64,000 nt of DNA, from assembly GCA_963556255.1 (NCBI GenBank), contig OY744605.1, forward strand, positions 40,516,108 to 40,580,107, given 5' to 3'. The notes below the pieces were generated by a model that saw only the letters and a list, made by a program, of their open reading frames with translations, ran no database searches and was not told the origin of the DNA. Shown here in pieces: positions 31,600-43,740 of this stretch. Numbering within the stretch: position 1 is the first letter of the stretch; each line of letters begins with the position of its first letter. This stretch comes from Allolobophora icterica (taxonomy: Eukaryota > Annelida > Clitellata > Crassiclitellata > Lumbricidae). A program made the position numbers and the translations under genes.

Positions 31600-31908
31600 G
31601 TTAGTCTTGGATGAATAATAATACAGCCACACTTCTGAAACTTTTTAGACTGAATTCTTTCTTTTAGGCACAAATTCGATTGTTTTAAATCTGTTCACGT
31701 AGATGGATTGCTTGTTTATATTCAATGTACATGTATTGTGAACATAATATATGACTCCATCATGTCATTTTCCTACCATGTTTCGAGGCATATGAAATTG
31801 GGTTAACAATCACATACAAGCTATTCGTAGAATATGATCTCACATCTCAAACTCTCCGCTCTTTCAACCTTCGCCAATTAACCTCCTCCAATTAATCTTC
31901 CAGAACCT

Positions 31909-31947
31909 CCGGCTGCCCCACCCCAGACTCTGGGGTGGGGCAGCCGG
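31909..31947. repeat. Perfect GC-rich palindrome
   Basis: 19-bp arms (CCGGCTGCCCCACCCCAGA) around one base. Part of it matches the GC-rich end of the 36.4-37.1 kb miniature element, so it arose by local inverted duplication at that element's end. Confidence 0.7.
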
Positions 31948-32047
31948 GACAGGTCCCCCATAATGAGATGGACTGTACACCCAATGAAACAAGTATAGAA
32001 TGAATAACCAAACGCCCCCCAATATTTTGGACAACTTTACGCCAGTG
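31920..32047 (-). mobile_element. hAT-like miniature element fragment
   Basis: The minus strand starts CACTGGCGTAAAGTTGTCC and reads 'aaaatattgggg', as at 36395. It also shares 'gagatggactgtacac' with 50970. Confidence 0.55.
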
Positions 32048-32055
32048 CGGCCAAT

Positions 32056-33168
32056 TGATCACCATAGGAAAACGTGTATAATATATACATTTCACTTCTG
32101 GTCTTGACAGCAGCCTCTCTGAGACTCTGACTGGGAGAGGTTGTTGTCATCCGACATATTCCATGTGACTTGGTGTGTAGGCCTGTACTGTATCAGTGCA
32201 TTTGCAGATGTATTCATGCAGTATGCAAATGCACGTTGCTTCGTATGATTACAATTTGTCGATACCGATACAGATGTTCAGCGTAATTAAGGATGTTCAT
32301 TATTTGTTATTCACAAGGCAAATGTCTGAATCTGGGTTACTTCTCATTTTAAAGTTACTAACCACTCAATTGATTCATGCTAGAATTTAAATCTTCCGGT
32401 TCGGAGATCATTCGTTTCAACCTAATCATTGACTAAATGGGATGGAATTTTTAATATATGTCGGGTGCACATGGTTACTGTACTATAATCCATATAAAAT
32501 GTTTATCCGTGGCGTCCGTGGTTTTTTTTAAAAATTATAGTAGACGTATTGTTGTTAAAAGATAAAGCATTATTACCTTACAAAAATTGAAACTTATATG
32601 GGGTCAAACGGATCTCTTCTCAGGTTGTTGATTTTGTGTGGCTCTTTCATCTGCTGTGCAAACACCAATCATTTTGAGAAGATAGAAAGAGTAGCTAAGG
32701 CTAATGGAAGAAAGTGAAATTAGAAATCTAGGGACCAACTGGTTAGGCCTAAGCCTATCCTTTGTTTCATTCAGTATTCCACTCAGTCATCGGTAGTGAG
32801 TGTATGTACTCTTGTGACCATATACTACTGTTAAGCGCAATCGCTTATTTCTACCAATTTTGGTTTCAAAATCTTCCTGATTACATACGTATGAAGTATT
32901 TCTTGATAGGCTACGCTATGTATAGGAGAAAGGGTGATAGTATTTCATAGATGCTATTTATTAACACTAGAAATATCTCTTGCATGTTGGCGTCATTTGG
33001 ACGATGTTTCCCTTATGAATTTTACATATTCGGAATGCGTAGGCGTATGTGATTTGTTCTTGATAATATTTCTAAACTGGAGATAAATAACGACCAAAAT
33101 TTTACTTTACAACGAGACCGGCTGCATATAACGCAGGTGCGTAGTATTATATAGATATGTAGCCTATT
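32056..33168. other. No recognised feature
   Basis: AT-rich unique sequence with only short frames (62-67 codons) and no domain or splice-phased model. Confidence 0.4.
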
Positions 33169-33176
33169 ATATAGAT

Positions 33177-34096
33177 CGGGGCTTTTCAAACTTTGGTCTG
33201 CGGACCAAGAGGGGTCCGCGTAGGATATTGCGGGGTCCGCGAGAGCAATCTGAAAAGATACACTGCATTGTATTGTATTTCAAGATTTATAAAGCGCCTC
33301 TACAAAGTGCCCACCAATCAGAGGCGCTCCCAGTGCAAAAGTCCTCGGGAATAAAGGCAAGTTTTAAGACAACCAAAAGCTGTGGCAGGACCAACAGACA
33401 GTACTACAGCCCGGACGGAAGGAGGAAGCTGATTCCACAGTGAAGGGCCAATGCTAACTAAGGAACGAGACTGGGCCATCGCCGTTCTCACTCTGGGAAC
33501 AAATAAGATCAGAGGAAGGCAGCTAGCCGAGGCGGGAATACGTAACGAGTCACAGAGGTATACTTAGGAGCAAGTCCCAGGTAAGATCGGCGAATATGGA
33601 TAAGTACCTTTAGTTGGATGCGGACAGTAAGAGGTAGCCAGTGAAGATGTTCAAACATGAATGTGGAAATATGGGAGAAACGTGCACGTGGGAGACGGGG
33701 ATTAGTCTAGCAGCTGCGTTGAGAACAGATTGTAGAGGGAGAGACGGAGTTTGGGGAGGCCAAAGAGGGAGTTACAGTAATCAATGCGAGAGCAGATGAA
33801 GGCATGGACAATGGAGGTAAAGACTGGAGAGGAGACAGATCTTCGGATAGCTTTGAGACGTAGGAGATGGTAGTTGGTACTAGTTGTACAAGCGGGTGAG
33901 ATTAGAGATATGGTCAGAAATGGAAAGGGAACTATGAAGAATTACACCCAGGTTACGGACAGATGTAGATAAGGTATGGTTTTAGTATTAACAGGCTATG
34001 ATTTTCAAATTCAAAATTTGACTTTTTAATACTTGGGTCCGCGAGTTATGCCTAGAACAAATAAGGGTCCCTGGTCCAAAAAGTTTGAAACCACTG
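33177..34096. mobile_element. hAT-like miniature element carrying an L2 insertion
   Basis: The left end 'ggcttttcaaactttggtc' and the right end, complement of CAGTGGTTTCAAACTTTTTGG, are imperfect inverted repeats. Flanks atatagat and atatatat agree at 7 of 8 positions. The middle is the L2 piece listed next. Confidence 0.55.
33275..33985 (-). pseudogene. L2 LINE 3' coding fragment
   Basis: The minus strand, with frame changes, reads 'VRNLGVILHSSLSISDHI', 'IDYCNSLFGLPK' and 'AAARLI', the standard L2 RT C-terminal blocks, and ends in the 'gaggcgctttataaat' tail. Stops and shifts make it non-coding. Confidence 0.8.
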
Positions 34097-34179
34097 ATAT
34101 ATATACACATATGCACTATATTTATGTATATGTATACATAATTACATATAGTCTTTATACATAACCATGTGAGTTCTTT

Positions 34180-35095
34180 GCGCAGCCATTCTAAAGAGCG
34201 TTTCTGACAGCCAAGATAGGAGCATGAGTTATTGCACGGTTGATGAAATTTTGATGAATCAGTTCCTAATAGAAATCTGTTTTCGGAATGCCTAGCATGC
34301 CAACATTTCCTGGATATGGTAGCCAGCCAATACAGGAGCATGGTTATTGCACAGTTAAACGTCGGGAAATTATGATGACTCAGTTTCCGAATAGAAATCT
34401 GTTTCGGAATGCCTAGGATCCCAACAATTCCTGGATATGGTATACGCAGCCAATACAGGAGTAATACTATGGCTATTGCACGGTTAAACGTCGGGAAATT
34501 TTAATGAATCATGCAGTTTCCGAATAGAAATCTGTTTTCGGAATGCCTAGGATCCCAACATTTCCAGCAGGGATATGGTAGCCAGCCAATAAAGGAGCAT
34601 GGTTATTGCACAGTTAAACGTCGGGAAATTTTGATGAATCAGTTTCTAAATAGAAATCTGTTTTCGGAATGCCTAGCATGCCAACATTTCCTGGATATGG
34701 TAGCCAGCCAATACAGGAGCATGGTTATTGCACAGTTAAACGTCGGGAAATTATGATGACTCAGTTTCCGAATAGAAATCTGTTTCGGAATGCCTAGGAT
34801 CCCAACAATTCCTGGATATGGTATACGCAGCCAATACAGGAGTAATACTATGGCTATTGCACGGTTAAACGTCGGGAAATTTTAATGAATCATGCAGTTT
34901 CCGAATAGAAATCTGTTTTCGGAATGCCTAGGATCCCAACATTTCCAGCAGGGATATGGTAGCCAGCCAATAAAGGAGCATGGTTATTGCACAGTTAAAC
35001 GTCGGGAAATTTTGATGAATCAGTTTCTAAATAGAAATCTGTTTTCGGAATGCCTAGGATCCCAAAATTCCTGGATTTGGTAGGTAACAGCCAAT
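34180..35095 (+). repeat. ~120-bp tandem array with ~381-bp higher-order period
   Basis: About seven to eight units, each with 'ggttattgcacagttaaacg', 'tagaaatctgttttcggaat' and 'cctggatatggtagccagcc'. The block beginning ATGCAGTTTCCGAATAG recurs at 34511 and 34892, 381 bp apart, so three-unit blocks were copied together. Open frames here are products of the repeat. Confidence 0.85.
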
Positions 35096-35395
35096 CTTTC
35101 GTCCCTCGTTTACATTCCACTGAGCCCGAAATTATTTTAACCTAATCAGAAGTGTTTTGAAGAATAAACATCCAATTCGAGTTGCATGTTTTTGCATATT
35201 CCCTCCGCTATTATAAAAATAAGAAAAACTTTTGAAGCGTCGACGTTTAATGCAAACAATGGAATCAATCTATGGCGCTCCGAAATCAGGTTTTAAACAG
35301 CTTCTTCGGCATAGTGCAGTGATTAACATGCTAGACTATCAACATTTTTTCAGTGTTTCAGCCAACAGTTTCAAGATTTCACTTCCACTATATAA
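35096..35395 (+). repeat. 3' part of the dispersed repeat family
   Basis: Matches 1600-1745 (gcatgtttttgcatattcc, ctattataaaaataag, gcgtcgac) and 1965-2022. It shows the array at 34.2 kb is the expanded interior of a dispersed element also present at 1.5 kb. Confidence 0.65.
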
Positions 35396-35923
35396 ATATA
35401 TAGATATAATATGTAACATGTATCTGCAGGTTGGGGAGTTCATATACCGCTACGAGCATGGCCAATTAGCTTTGACTTGCAACAATTTTTTTCTCCCGCG
35501 TAGCAGACCTCCACTCACTTGTGCCAAACAAGAAACTTGCGTCCATTTTACCATCCACACGCTCGCATATGAATACCCGGTTAGGCCCTATTCTCCGTAC
35601 GGTAGGGCCTACATTGCTGCCTCCATGTGGAAAATACCACCATTAATTCAGCAACTACCCAACCTACGATAGTTTAAGCTAACGCTACGGTCTTCCGCGT
35701 TCGAGGGACAATAATTAACACCAGGTTGCTGGAAAAGGTTTGTGGGCTGAAACATAAATATTATATCTAGCAAACGTGTTGCAGTAAGAATAAATGTGGA
35801 TAAAATAAAAGCAATGATATGTGGTAGGCTAAGGAGACAATAGACACGAAATAAAATTACAAAATGACGTGATTGAAAATGTAACAGAATTTGTATGCTT
35901 ATGTAGCCTACTAACATGAAGCA

Positions 35924-36385
35924 ATGATAGCGTGCACAAAGGACATAAAAGCAAGAATAGCAAAGGCGAATGGAGCTATTGCAGGACTAAATAACATATG
36001 GAATAGCAAGCAGGTCAGTTACAAGACCAAATTAAATGTCTTAAAAACACGTCTGCTTAGCACAGCTCTTTATGCTTGTGAGCCATGGGCGATTAAAAAG
36101 ACTGCATTGCTATAGAAGAATATTACACCTGAATTGGACAATAAAGGTGACAAATGAGGAGGTCCGAAGAAAACTGAATTATAAAGGAAGATCTAATACA
36201 AACAATAATGAGAAGGAAATTGTGTTTATTTGAGCATATATATGTAGAATGAACGGCAACAGAAACATTAAAAATGTGATGATGGGAATAGTGGATGGAA
36301 ATGGGTAACGTGGGTGGAAGAGGATATCAAGATCTGCACAGTTTGAGAATAGCTACGAAGCATCGGGGACTGTGGTCACAAGTGA
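35924..36385 (+). pseudogene. LINE RT C-terminal fragment, third family
   Basis: First 63 codons: 'DIKARIAKANGAIAGLNNIW' and 'LNVLKTRLLSTALYACEPW', a typical post-RT thumb region. After a stop, 'RRILHLNWTIKVTNEEVRRK' and 'HICRMNGN..IKNVMMGIV' pieces continue in shifted frames. The wording is that of RTE/BovB-like or related LINEs. Inactive. Confidence 0.75.
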
Positions 36386-36394
36386 TGATGCTTA

Positions 36395-37082
36395 CACTGG
36401 CGTAAACTTGTCCAAAATATTGGGGTGCATGGGGTCTGGACCAGAGGTGCAAAAAACAAGTTTTTTCAAAATGAAAAGTTGTTTTTTTGTTGCTGTTGTT
36501 TTTTGTTGTTGTTTTTATGGCTTTTTTGTTTTGGTTGTTTTTAAGATTTTCGGATTTCAGATCATAAAAATCATGAAAAATGGCATGAACAAGAGCTCCA
36601 ACTCAGTTTAATTCAGTTGCGATTTCCGAAAATTAAAAATCATTAAATCAATGTTATTAAAATATCTTCTACAAAAATAAGGGACTTAATTCATTAAAAA
36701 AGCAAATTTTGTGGTTTTCTGTTTCTTTGTTTTTGTTTAAAACCAAAATCCGAAAAAAACTGTTTTCACCTCTGGTCTGGACAGTCAGCAGAGGCTTCCG
36801 GTGTTACGTCAATGCGTATGAAATGGGGTGTTTTGTTTACATGTAAATTTGTTTCATATTGAAGATATGGAAGATAAAAATAAATCTTTGTTTTCATTAT
36901 GAATTTCTTATAGTATTTCAGTTCTGTGTCTCTGTTTTACTGTTTCTTAAAAAATTTGTCTATATTGAAACATAATATTTTAATATTTGAAGAAATTCTC
37001 ATCTCGATTTCGGGGGGATTGCCCCGGCTCCTCAATTATTGGGGAGGCACGCGCCCCGGCTGCCCCAGAGTCTACGCCTATG
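36395..37082 (+). mobile_element. hAT-like miniature element with a second one nested inside
   Basis: Begins CACTGGCGTAAACTTGTCC and ends TCTACGCCTATG. Same family as 4373-4530/10776-10929, which lacks the nested insert. Confidence 0.65.
36442..36774. mobile_element. Nested hAT-like miniature element, 333 bp
   Basis: Ends CAGAGGTGCAAAAAAC and the complement CAGAGGTGAAAACAG. The 8-bp target GTCTGGAC occurs at 36434-36441 and 36775-36782. The corresponding empty site (gtctgga) is seen at 4413. Confidence 0.85.
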
Positions 37083-37273
37083 ATAGCCTATAGTATACAT
37101 ACTTTGGACACATATACGAGCCTTAGGGGAGGGGTTTACGGGTTCAACCCCCCAAATAAATTGCAAAATACAAAGGTACTCTGCGACCATGTCCAATGGA
37201 AACCCCCAAATTGGAAAGCCCCTCTACTCAGAAATTGTTTCCTGGCGACGCCTCCGCAAGTTTTCGTCCCAAG

Positions 37274-37326
37274 GATGATGACGATGATGATGATGGTGGT
37301 GGTGGTGGTGGTGCTGGTGGTGGTGG

Positions 37327-37395
<69 letters not shown>

Positions 37396-37430
37396 GGATG
37401 AGGATGAGGATGAGGATGAGGATGATGATC
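37274..37430 (+). repeat. (GAT)n/(GGT)n microsatellite
   Basis: Trinucleotide run with GGT, GAT and GATGAG blocks. The poly-Met, poly-Asp and poly-Ile frames across it are artefacts. Confidence 0.95.
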
Positions 37431-37777
37431 GCCCAGAACAAATTATGATTAGGGGAACACATTGACTGTGCTAATCTATCACCCCTAGGGCTTTCCATTC
37501 AAAATGGAAGTCTCGCCATTCAAGAATTCATACGACGACTCACCTTATCCTTCCATAGCTGTCCAAATATCGACCTAAGCGACACCCGCCTTAGCAGCTA
37601 CTATGCCTTCTCTGAACCCCTGGCAACCGAACTCCATTTGACTACCCTTTAGACAATCCTTCTGACTCGACGCAGCGCTCGTGAATAAGCTGTTGCCCTG
37701 CGATTAACTTTCGAGTGACGCTTTAGAAATTTGGAGTTTACGATTACGTTTACGAGTGTGGAAATTACACGTGTGCT

Positions 37778-38174
37778 CAGAGGCGTAGCTAGGATATTTT
37801 GCGCCCGGGGACGAACTATGAATGTGGCGGCTCCCCCCCCCCCCGTTTTACTATTTCACATTTTCCAAATAATCGAATGGCAATTTTAATTTGAATTAAA
37901 TAAAATATGAAAAATACAGATAGTACATGCAAGTTGCCCCTTAGTGCTCAATTGGACGTCAAATGCATACCTGCGAACCTGGTTTGTAAGTAATGAGGAT
38001 ATAACTGGATATATTTGGGACGCCAAAATAAAATCTTATAAATTTATTTGGGATAAATTAGTTAAAACTGCATCAAAATTAAGAGTAAAATTATTTCCCT
38101 CAACCCTCATTTGGCGCCCCTTCCCTTGGCATCCGGTGACACATACCTCCATGCACCCCTTAGCTACACCTCTG
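37778..38174. mobile_element. hAT-like miniature element, 397 bp
   Basis: Inverted ends CAGAGGCGTAGCTAGG and CTAGCTACACCTCTG-like (right end tagctacacctctg). Flanks cgtgtgct and cgtgtgtt agree at 7 of 8. No coding capacity. Confidence 0.75.
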
Positions 38175-38182
38175 CGTGTGTT

Positions 38183-39658
38183 CAACTGAAGGAAACTAAA
38201 ACGAAATCGATTGAAATTGCCATGATGTCAAGAGAACCAAAGCGGATAACCTTTCAAGTAGGCGTACTGAAGAAACGAATCGATGAATCAAGGACAAAAA
38301 TGAGCTTTGAGGGAAAAAATGATAGAGGAAGCCAGCATTGTAAGTTAGCCTTTAAAATGGCTTCTTGACTGCACCGTAAAGCTAAAGCAACAGACAGAAG
38401 TTCTAATTACAGTGGATTTTATATAGCAGATAGAAAATTAACTAGGCCCCAAAGAAGACTTTTTCAAGTGTTGCTTGTGATAATTTTTGGGGCAACTATA
38501 ATTGTGTGAAAATTAGGGACCAGTAGGCATATGCATAAGTATGGCTTGAAGGTTAATAGTGTGACTTAATGTCATTGCAGTGTCATTGCAGTGGTTATTG
38601 TACAAGTCTATTCAAGCACCGTCTATTTATAGGCTACTGGGTAAATTCGACGCGTAAGTTTGCACGAAAAACCCACTTGGTAGACCAATACCGCATAGGC
38701 TACATGGGTAGGCTACTTAACATGGGTAGGAAATCAGTCAGTCGAAAGAATTGTTGGCCCATCCAGCCTAAAATTACTACAATGGATGATGAACGGTCTC
38801 GCAAGGCATGCCTTCTATAGCAACCTGTAAAGGTAAGTCACGTTAGTGACGTTACAGGGTTAAAAAATACGCCTAGTCTTTGTAAGGTAGCGACTGATGG
38901 AGCTTGCGTCATGCAAAGGTAGGCCTGTAGACCCTAATTGCAGGCCTAGACGTTTTCTACAGCGCCTGCACGGCCTCGACGTTTTCCAATGAAATGCCGG
39001 GTGAGATCTTTCAACGCCTCTGCCTGGTTGAATGGGTGCCACGCCCCGTTGCACGGATCGTACGTATTAGCCCAAGATTAATGTCTTTCAAATATGCTAC
39101 CATCGGTATGCGATCCGGCATCTTCACGCACAGAAGCGCCTTGGTGTAGCTTTAACCAATGTAGCTAACCAGGCCAGTTTATTAGGAAGTCAACAGAGAA
39201 GCTATCTTACTTACACTGAGGGTGGGTCATCAATTTTCATGATAAAACGTTCTGGTTGGCGCTTGGACAAATAAAAAGCAGAAAGCCATTCTGAGGAGGT
39301 CTGTTGGGCCGGTTGTCAGCAACTTGTTGGAACACCACCAGAATTTGCCAAATATCGATCTTATTCGAAACTGTGGCTTGGCTCTTAGAGTCGCTTATCA
39401 ACTTGAGAGCATAGGCCTACCTAAAGTTACCAGACCATTCGTTACATTATTTGGCTTTCATGCGTTTATACACAATGGCTAAAGTGGTTTGAGTGAGCAG
39501 TTGGAACTCTAAAAAAGAGTTTTATTGGAACGCATTGTGAGCAGTGGGAACGCAACCAGAGAATTTCGAGAGCAGTGGGAACGCCATTCCCACGCGTTCC
39601 CACCCACTTTAAGCGCTATTTATACACAATGTCAGTCACTAGTAGGCCTACATTTTGA
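38183..39658. other. No recognised feature
   Basis: Mostly unique sequence. A short GC-rich inverted motif (cagtgggaacgc...gcgttcccac) lies at 39537-39603. No gene could be supported. Confidence 0.4.
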
Positions 39659-40582
39659 CAGTCTTGTTGTCAAGACCTTAGACCTCAAGACCAAGACCAA
39701 GACCAAGACCAAGACCTTGAACCTCAAGACCAAGACCAAGACCAAGACCTTGAAACTCAAGACCAAGACCAAGACCTTGAACCTCAAGACCAAGACCAAG
39801 ACCAAGACCTTGAACCTCAAGATCAAGACCGAGACCAAGACCCAAAAAATCACAGTCGTAGGCCTATCCAGACTTCTATTCTTTACTAAAAAATTGTCCA
39901 GTCGGACTACTCGTTATTTTAATGAAAACATGAGTTTTTTCTTTTATTCAAGCAAAACAACTCTAAATGGAGACTGCAGAGAATTCCGAATTCGTATTTA
40001 CAAAATTCCTTCATGCGAAATGTTATTCCAAATGCCTGTTGAATTTTATAAAAACCAATTTGCTCAGAATTTTCTGACCAAGACGTGACCTGTGGGGCCT
40101 CATAAAAATTCTGCCATGTGAAAAAACACGGTCTACAAGTGCTGAAATCGCTAGCACATAAAGCAACTTTTTAAGAACCGGATGTAAATGTACAAATTAA
40201 TCATGAGTCTGTTTTGAAATCATTCCATGGTAAATAACCGGAAGTCAAAATAATTGTCCAAAACAACAGTGAAGCCTCATTCACACCGTGTAAATACTAC
40301 AGCAATAACTGTATGAGTAATTATTGGATAAATTTTTTTAATTCTTTTCGTTTGTTAAAATTAATGACTGTTCATATTGACAAAAGTCTTGGTCTTGGTC
40401 TTGCAAAACCAAGACCAAGACTTTGAACCTCAAGACCAAGACCAAGACCAAGACCTTGAACCTCAAGACCAAGACCAAGACCAAGACCATTGGTCTCAAG
40501 ACCAAGACCAAGACCAAGACTTTTAAAAACGAACTCGAGTGCACTCGAGACCAAGACCTTGGTCTCGAGGATAACAAGACTG
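39659..40582. mobile_element. hAT-like non-autonomous element E1 with GACCAA arrays
   Basis: Ends CAGTCTTGTTGTC and, inverted, CAGTCTTGTTATC. The target CATTTTGA is duplicated exactly at 39651-39658 and 40583-40590. Both ends carry arrays of AAGACC/CTTGAACCTC units; the right end adds two short hairpins (gtcttg-caaaac-caagac type and actcgagaccaagaccttggtctcgag). No transposase. Confidence 0.9.
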
Positions 40583-40892
40583 CATTTTGATAATGGATCT
40601 TTAAGCCATACACTGTGCTAGGCAGAAGATACAATTTGATGTAGTCCTGCCGCCTATTTGAAGGCTCAGGTCTATAATATAATCGAATACGAAACAATTT
40701 AATCGAGTGTTCACGTATGTGCACTTACGAAAACAAAGACAGCTTTAAGAAGAGTTGCTAAACAAATGTTGTGGTTTTCTAATAAACCTATATACGGCCG
40801 GGTATCTACTAGGCCTACTTTGGCCACGGAGGAGTGTGTGAACAATCATCGTTTAAGTTAGGTTACGAAGACGTCCGTTGGAGTAACAGATA

Positions 40893-41030
40893 TTCATTCA
40901 TTCATTCATAGCGGACATTTATATAGCGCCTCTTAAAGGAGAACTACTCAGAGGTGCTCCCGACCCAGCACGGCTGAATAGAGCGGTGACTGAGTCGGTG
41001 TTTACACGCCGGAGCGCCACCTATCCATCA
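40893..41030 (-). repeat. SINE/L2 3' tail with (TGAA)n
   Basis: Minus strand: GAGGCGCTATATAAATGTCC followed by (TGAA)4; the 'agaggtgctcccgac' body matches the SINE family A 3' region. Confidence 0.65.
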
Positions 41031-41914
41031 TCAAATAATGTCTATAATAATTATGTTACGATATGCTAAATGTGATTGGATAAGTTGATTGTTTTAGTCA
41101 GTGGTCATCCAAGACCAGGTCTATGTTGTGTTTGGATTCTGTTAGAACTACCTCCGTGATCCGTTTCAATTCCATCGCACAAATATCCACGCCTTCAGCA
41201 ACGCTGAAACGAGGAAAGCAAGAATTAGGTTTGATGCCAATCCAAATGGTCAATAATTTATTATAGTCATGGAATCCATTGTGCACAAAGAGTTAGTCCG
41301 GTATAGAATATAGATAGAATGTCGTTCTAAATATTTTATCGCAGTGCTAAAAGGTTTGGGAGGCACTGCTGTATAGGAAAACTTTCTTGAAGAATGTCGG
41401 TCTATTTCTCTTAGAGCCCTGTCTAGCTGTATCGAGACAGCTGATTCGACAAACATTGTATACTTTGTCTCTTCAGTATATGGGGATCTGTTGGTTCCCT
41501 ACAGCGACTCGGACACGTCATGTTTTCTCGCGCATTGCTTCTAGAACAGTCTCCCACTCAATATACTCAATATTAGAACCTTACCCGAAGAAATAGCTCA
41601 AGAAACATTTACAATTTATCTTAATAGGCATATATTTTGCGATCTTCTAGACAGCCATGTTTCAGCACCGTTTCAATGTTTCTAACAGGTTCCATATAAA
41701 ATTCGAGATAATATGGGCCCTGCGTACATTTATATTATGTAGGCCTACACAATGCTGGGCAAACAAAAAACAATGACAAGAAAGGATCAATTCTTGCAAC
41801 ATAAATGAGTTAGCCACGGGAAATTGCAGGAATCTAAAATATTAATACAAAAATATAAATGATAGCACACGACGTGGGTCTACTTTTCTTGGATATAATG
41901 CAGACTGATAATAA
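41031..41914. other. No recognised feature
   Basis: Short frames only, with no domain or splice-phased model. Confidence 0.4.
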
Positions 41915-42005
41915 TAATAATCTTCTTTATTAATTCACACTGACAAGTACGCAGTAAGATCACAGTAAGAAACACGACAGTATACAATCAAGATCTTAAT
42001 TAAAC

Positions 42006-43740
42006 CAGTCTTGTTGTCAAGACCTTAAACCTCAAGACCAAGACCAAGACCAAGACCTTGAACCTCAAGACCAAGACCAAGACCTTGAACCTCAAGACCA
42101 AGACCAAGACTTTCAAACTCAAGACCAAAACCGAGAAAAATACCCAAAAAACCACAACCTTATCCAGACTTCTATTCCTTACTAAAAACATTGTCAAGTC
42201 GGACTACTCGCTATTTTAATTAAAACATGAATCTTTTATTTTATTCAAACAAATTTACAACTCTAAATGCAGACTGCAGAGAATTCGGAATTCGTATTTA
42301 CCAGTCTTGTTGTCAAGACCTTAAACCTCAAGACCAAGACCAAGACCTTGAACCTCAGGACCAAGACCAAGACCAAGACCTTGAACCTCGAGACCAAGAC
42401 CAAGACCAAGACCTTGAACCTCAAGACCAAGACCGAAACCAAGACCCAAAAAAATCACAGTCGTATCCAGACTTCTATTCCTTACTAAAAATTGTCAAGT
42501 CGAAATACTCGTTATTTTAATGAAAACATGAGTATTTCTTTTATTCAAGCAAAATAACTCTAAATGGAGACTGCAGAGAATTCCGAATTCGTATTTACAA
42601 AAGTCCTTCATGCGAAATGTTATTCCAAATGCTTGTTGAATTTTATAAAAGCCAGTTTGCTCAGAATTTTCTGACCAAGACGTGACCTGTGGGGCCTCAT
42701 AAAAATTCTGCCATGTGAAAAAACACGGTCTACAAGTGCTGAAATCGCTAGCACACAAAGCAGCTTTTCAAGAACCGGATGTAAATGTACAAATTAATCG
42801 TGAGTCTGTTTTAAAATCATTCCATGGTATATAACCGGAAGTCAAAATAATTGTCAAAAACAACAGTGAAGCCTCATTCACACCGTGTAAATACTAAAGC
42901 AATAGCTGTATGAGTAATTATTGGATAATTTTTTAAAATCTTGCCGTTTGTTAAAATTAATGACTGTTCATATTGACAAAAGTCTTGGTCTTGGTCTTGC
43001 AAAACCAAGACCAAGACTTTGAACCTCAAGACCAAGACCAAGACCAAGACCTTGAACCTCAAGACCAAGACCAAGACCAAGACCTTGAACCTCGAGACCA
43101 AGACCAAGACCAAGACTTTTAAAAACGAACTCGAGTGTACTCGAGACCAAGACCTTGGTCTCGAGGACAACAAGACTGGTATTTACAAAAGTCCTTCATG
43201 CAAAATGTTATTCCAAATGCCTGTTGCATTTTTATAAAAACAATTCACTCAGAATTTCTAACCAAGACGTGACCTGTGGGGCCTCGTAAAAATTCTGCCA
43301 TGTGAAAAATACGTTCTACAGTGCTGAATTCACTGGCACACAGAGCAGCTTATAAAGTACCGCATGTAAATGTACAAATTGTGAGTCTGTTTTGAAATCA
43401 TTCCATGGTAAATAAGGGAAAGTCAAAATAAATGTCCAAAACAACAGTAAAGCCTCACTCACACCGTGTAAATACTAAAGCAATTGTATTAGTAATTATT
43501 GGATAATTTTTTAAAACCCTTGCGTTTTGTTAAATGACTGTTCATATTGTCAAAAGTTTTGGTCTTGCAAAACCAAGACCAAGACTTTGAGCCTCAAGAC
43601 CAAGACCAAGACCAAGACCTTGAACCTCAAGACCAAGACCAAGACTTTTGGTTTCAAGACCAAGACCAAGACCAAGACTTTTAAAAACGAACTCGAGTGC
43701 ACTCGAGACCAAAACCTTGGTCTCGAGAACAACAAGACTG
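42006..43740. mobile_element. hAT-like element E3, itself interrupted by E2
   Basis: Ends CAGTCTTGTTGTC ... GAACAACAAGACTG. The target AATTAAAC is exact at 41998-42005 and 43741-43748. Without E2 and its target copy the element is about 850 bp and is collinear with E1. Confidence 0.9.
42302..43178. mobile_element. hAT-like element E2 nested in E3
   Basis: 877 bp, same family and terminal sequence. The target GTATTTAC is exact at 42294-42301 and 43179-43186. Removing it rejoins E3 at a point matching E1's interior (ttcgtatttacaaaa). Confidence 0.92.

Larger units (their letters stand above)
23468..31867. repeat. Segmental duplication copy B, with LINE insertion
   Basis: 8,400 bp, equal to the 4,685 bp of copy A plus a 3,710-bp LINE and a 5-bp target duplication. 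At its left edge the older LINE runs through without a break, whereas in copy A that LINE is truncated exactly at the edge. Copy B is therefore probably the parent sequence there. Confidence 0.95.

Noticed and set aside
15177..31867. Giant LTR pair enclosing the caspase-like gene
   Set aside because: No TG...CA ends, no target duplication, no primer site; one edge runs through an older LINE.
34180..35095. CRISPR-like array
   Set aside because: Units are contiguous ~120-bp repeats without unique spacers, in an animal genome.
37130..37500. Long frames rich in Met, Asp, Ile or Thr
   Set aside because: They run through a (GAT)n microsatellite in several readings at once; the same holds near 49.3, 51.5 and 55.3 kb.
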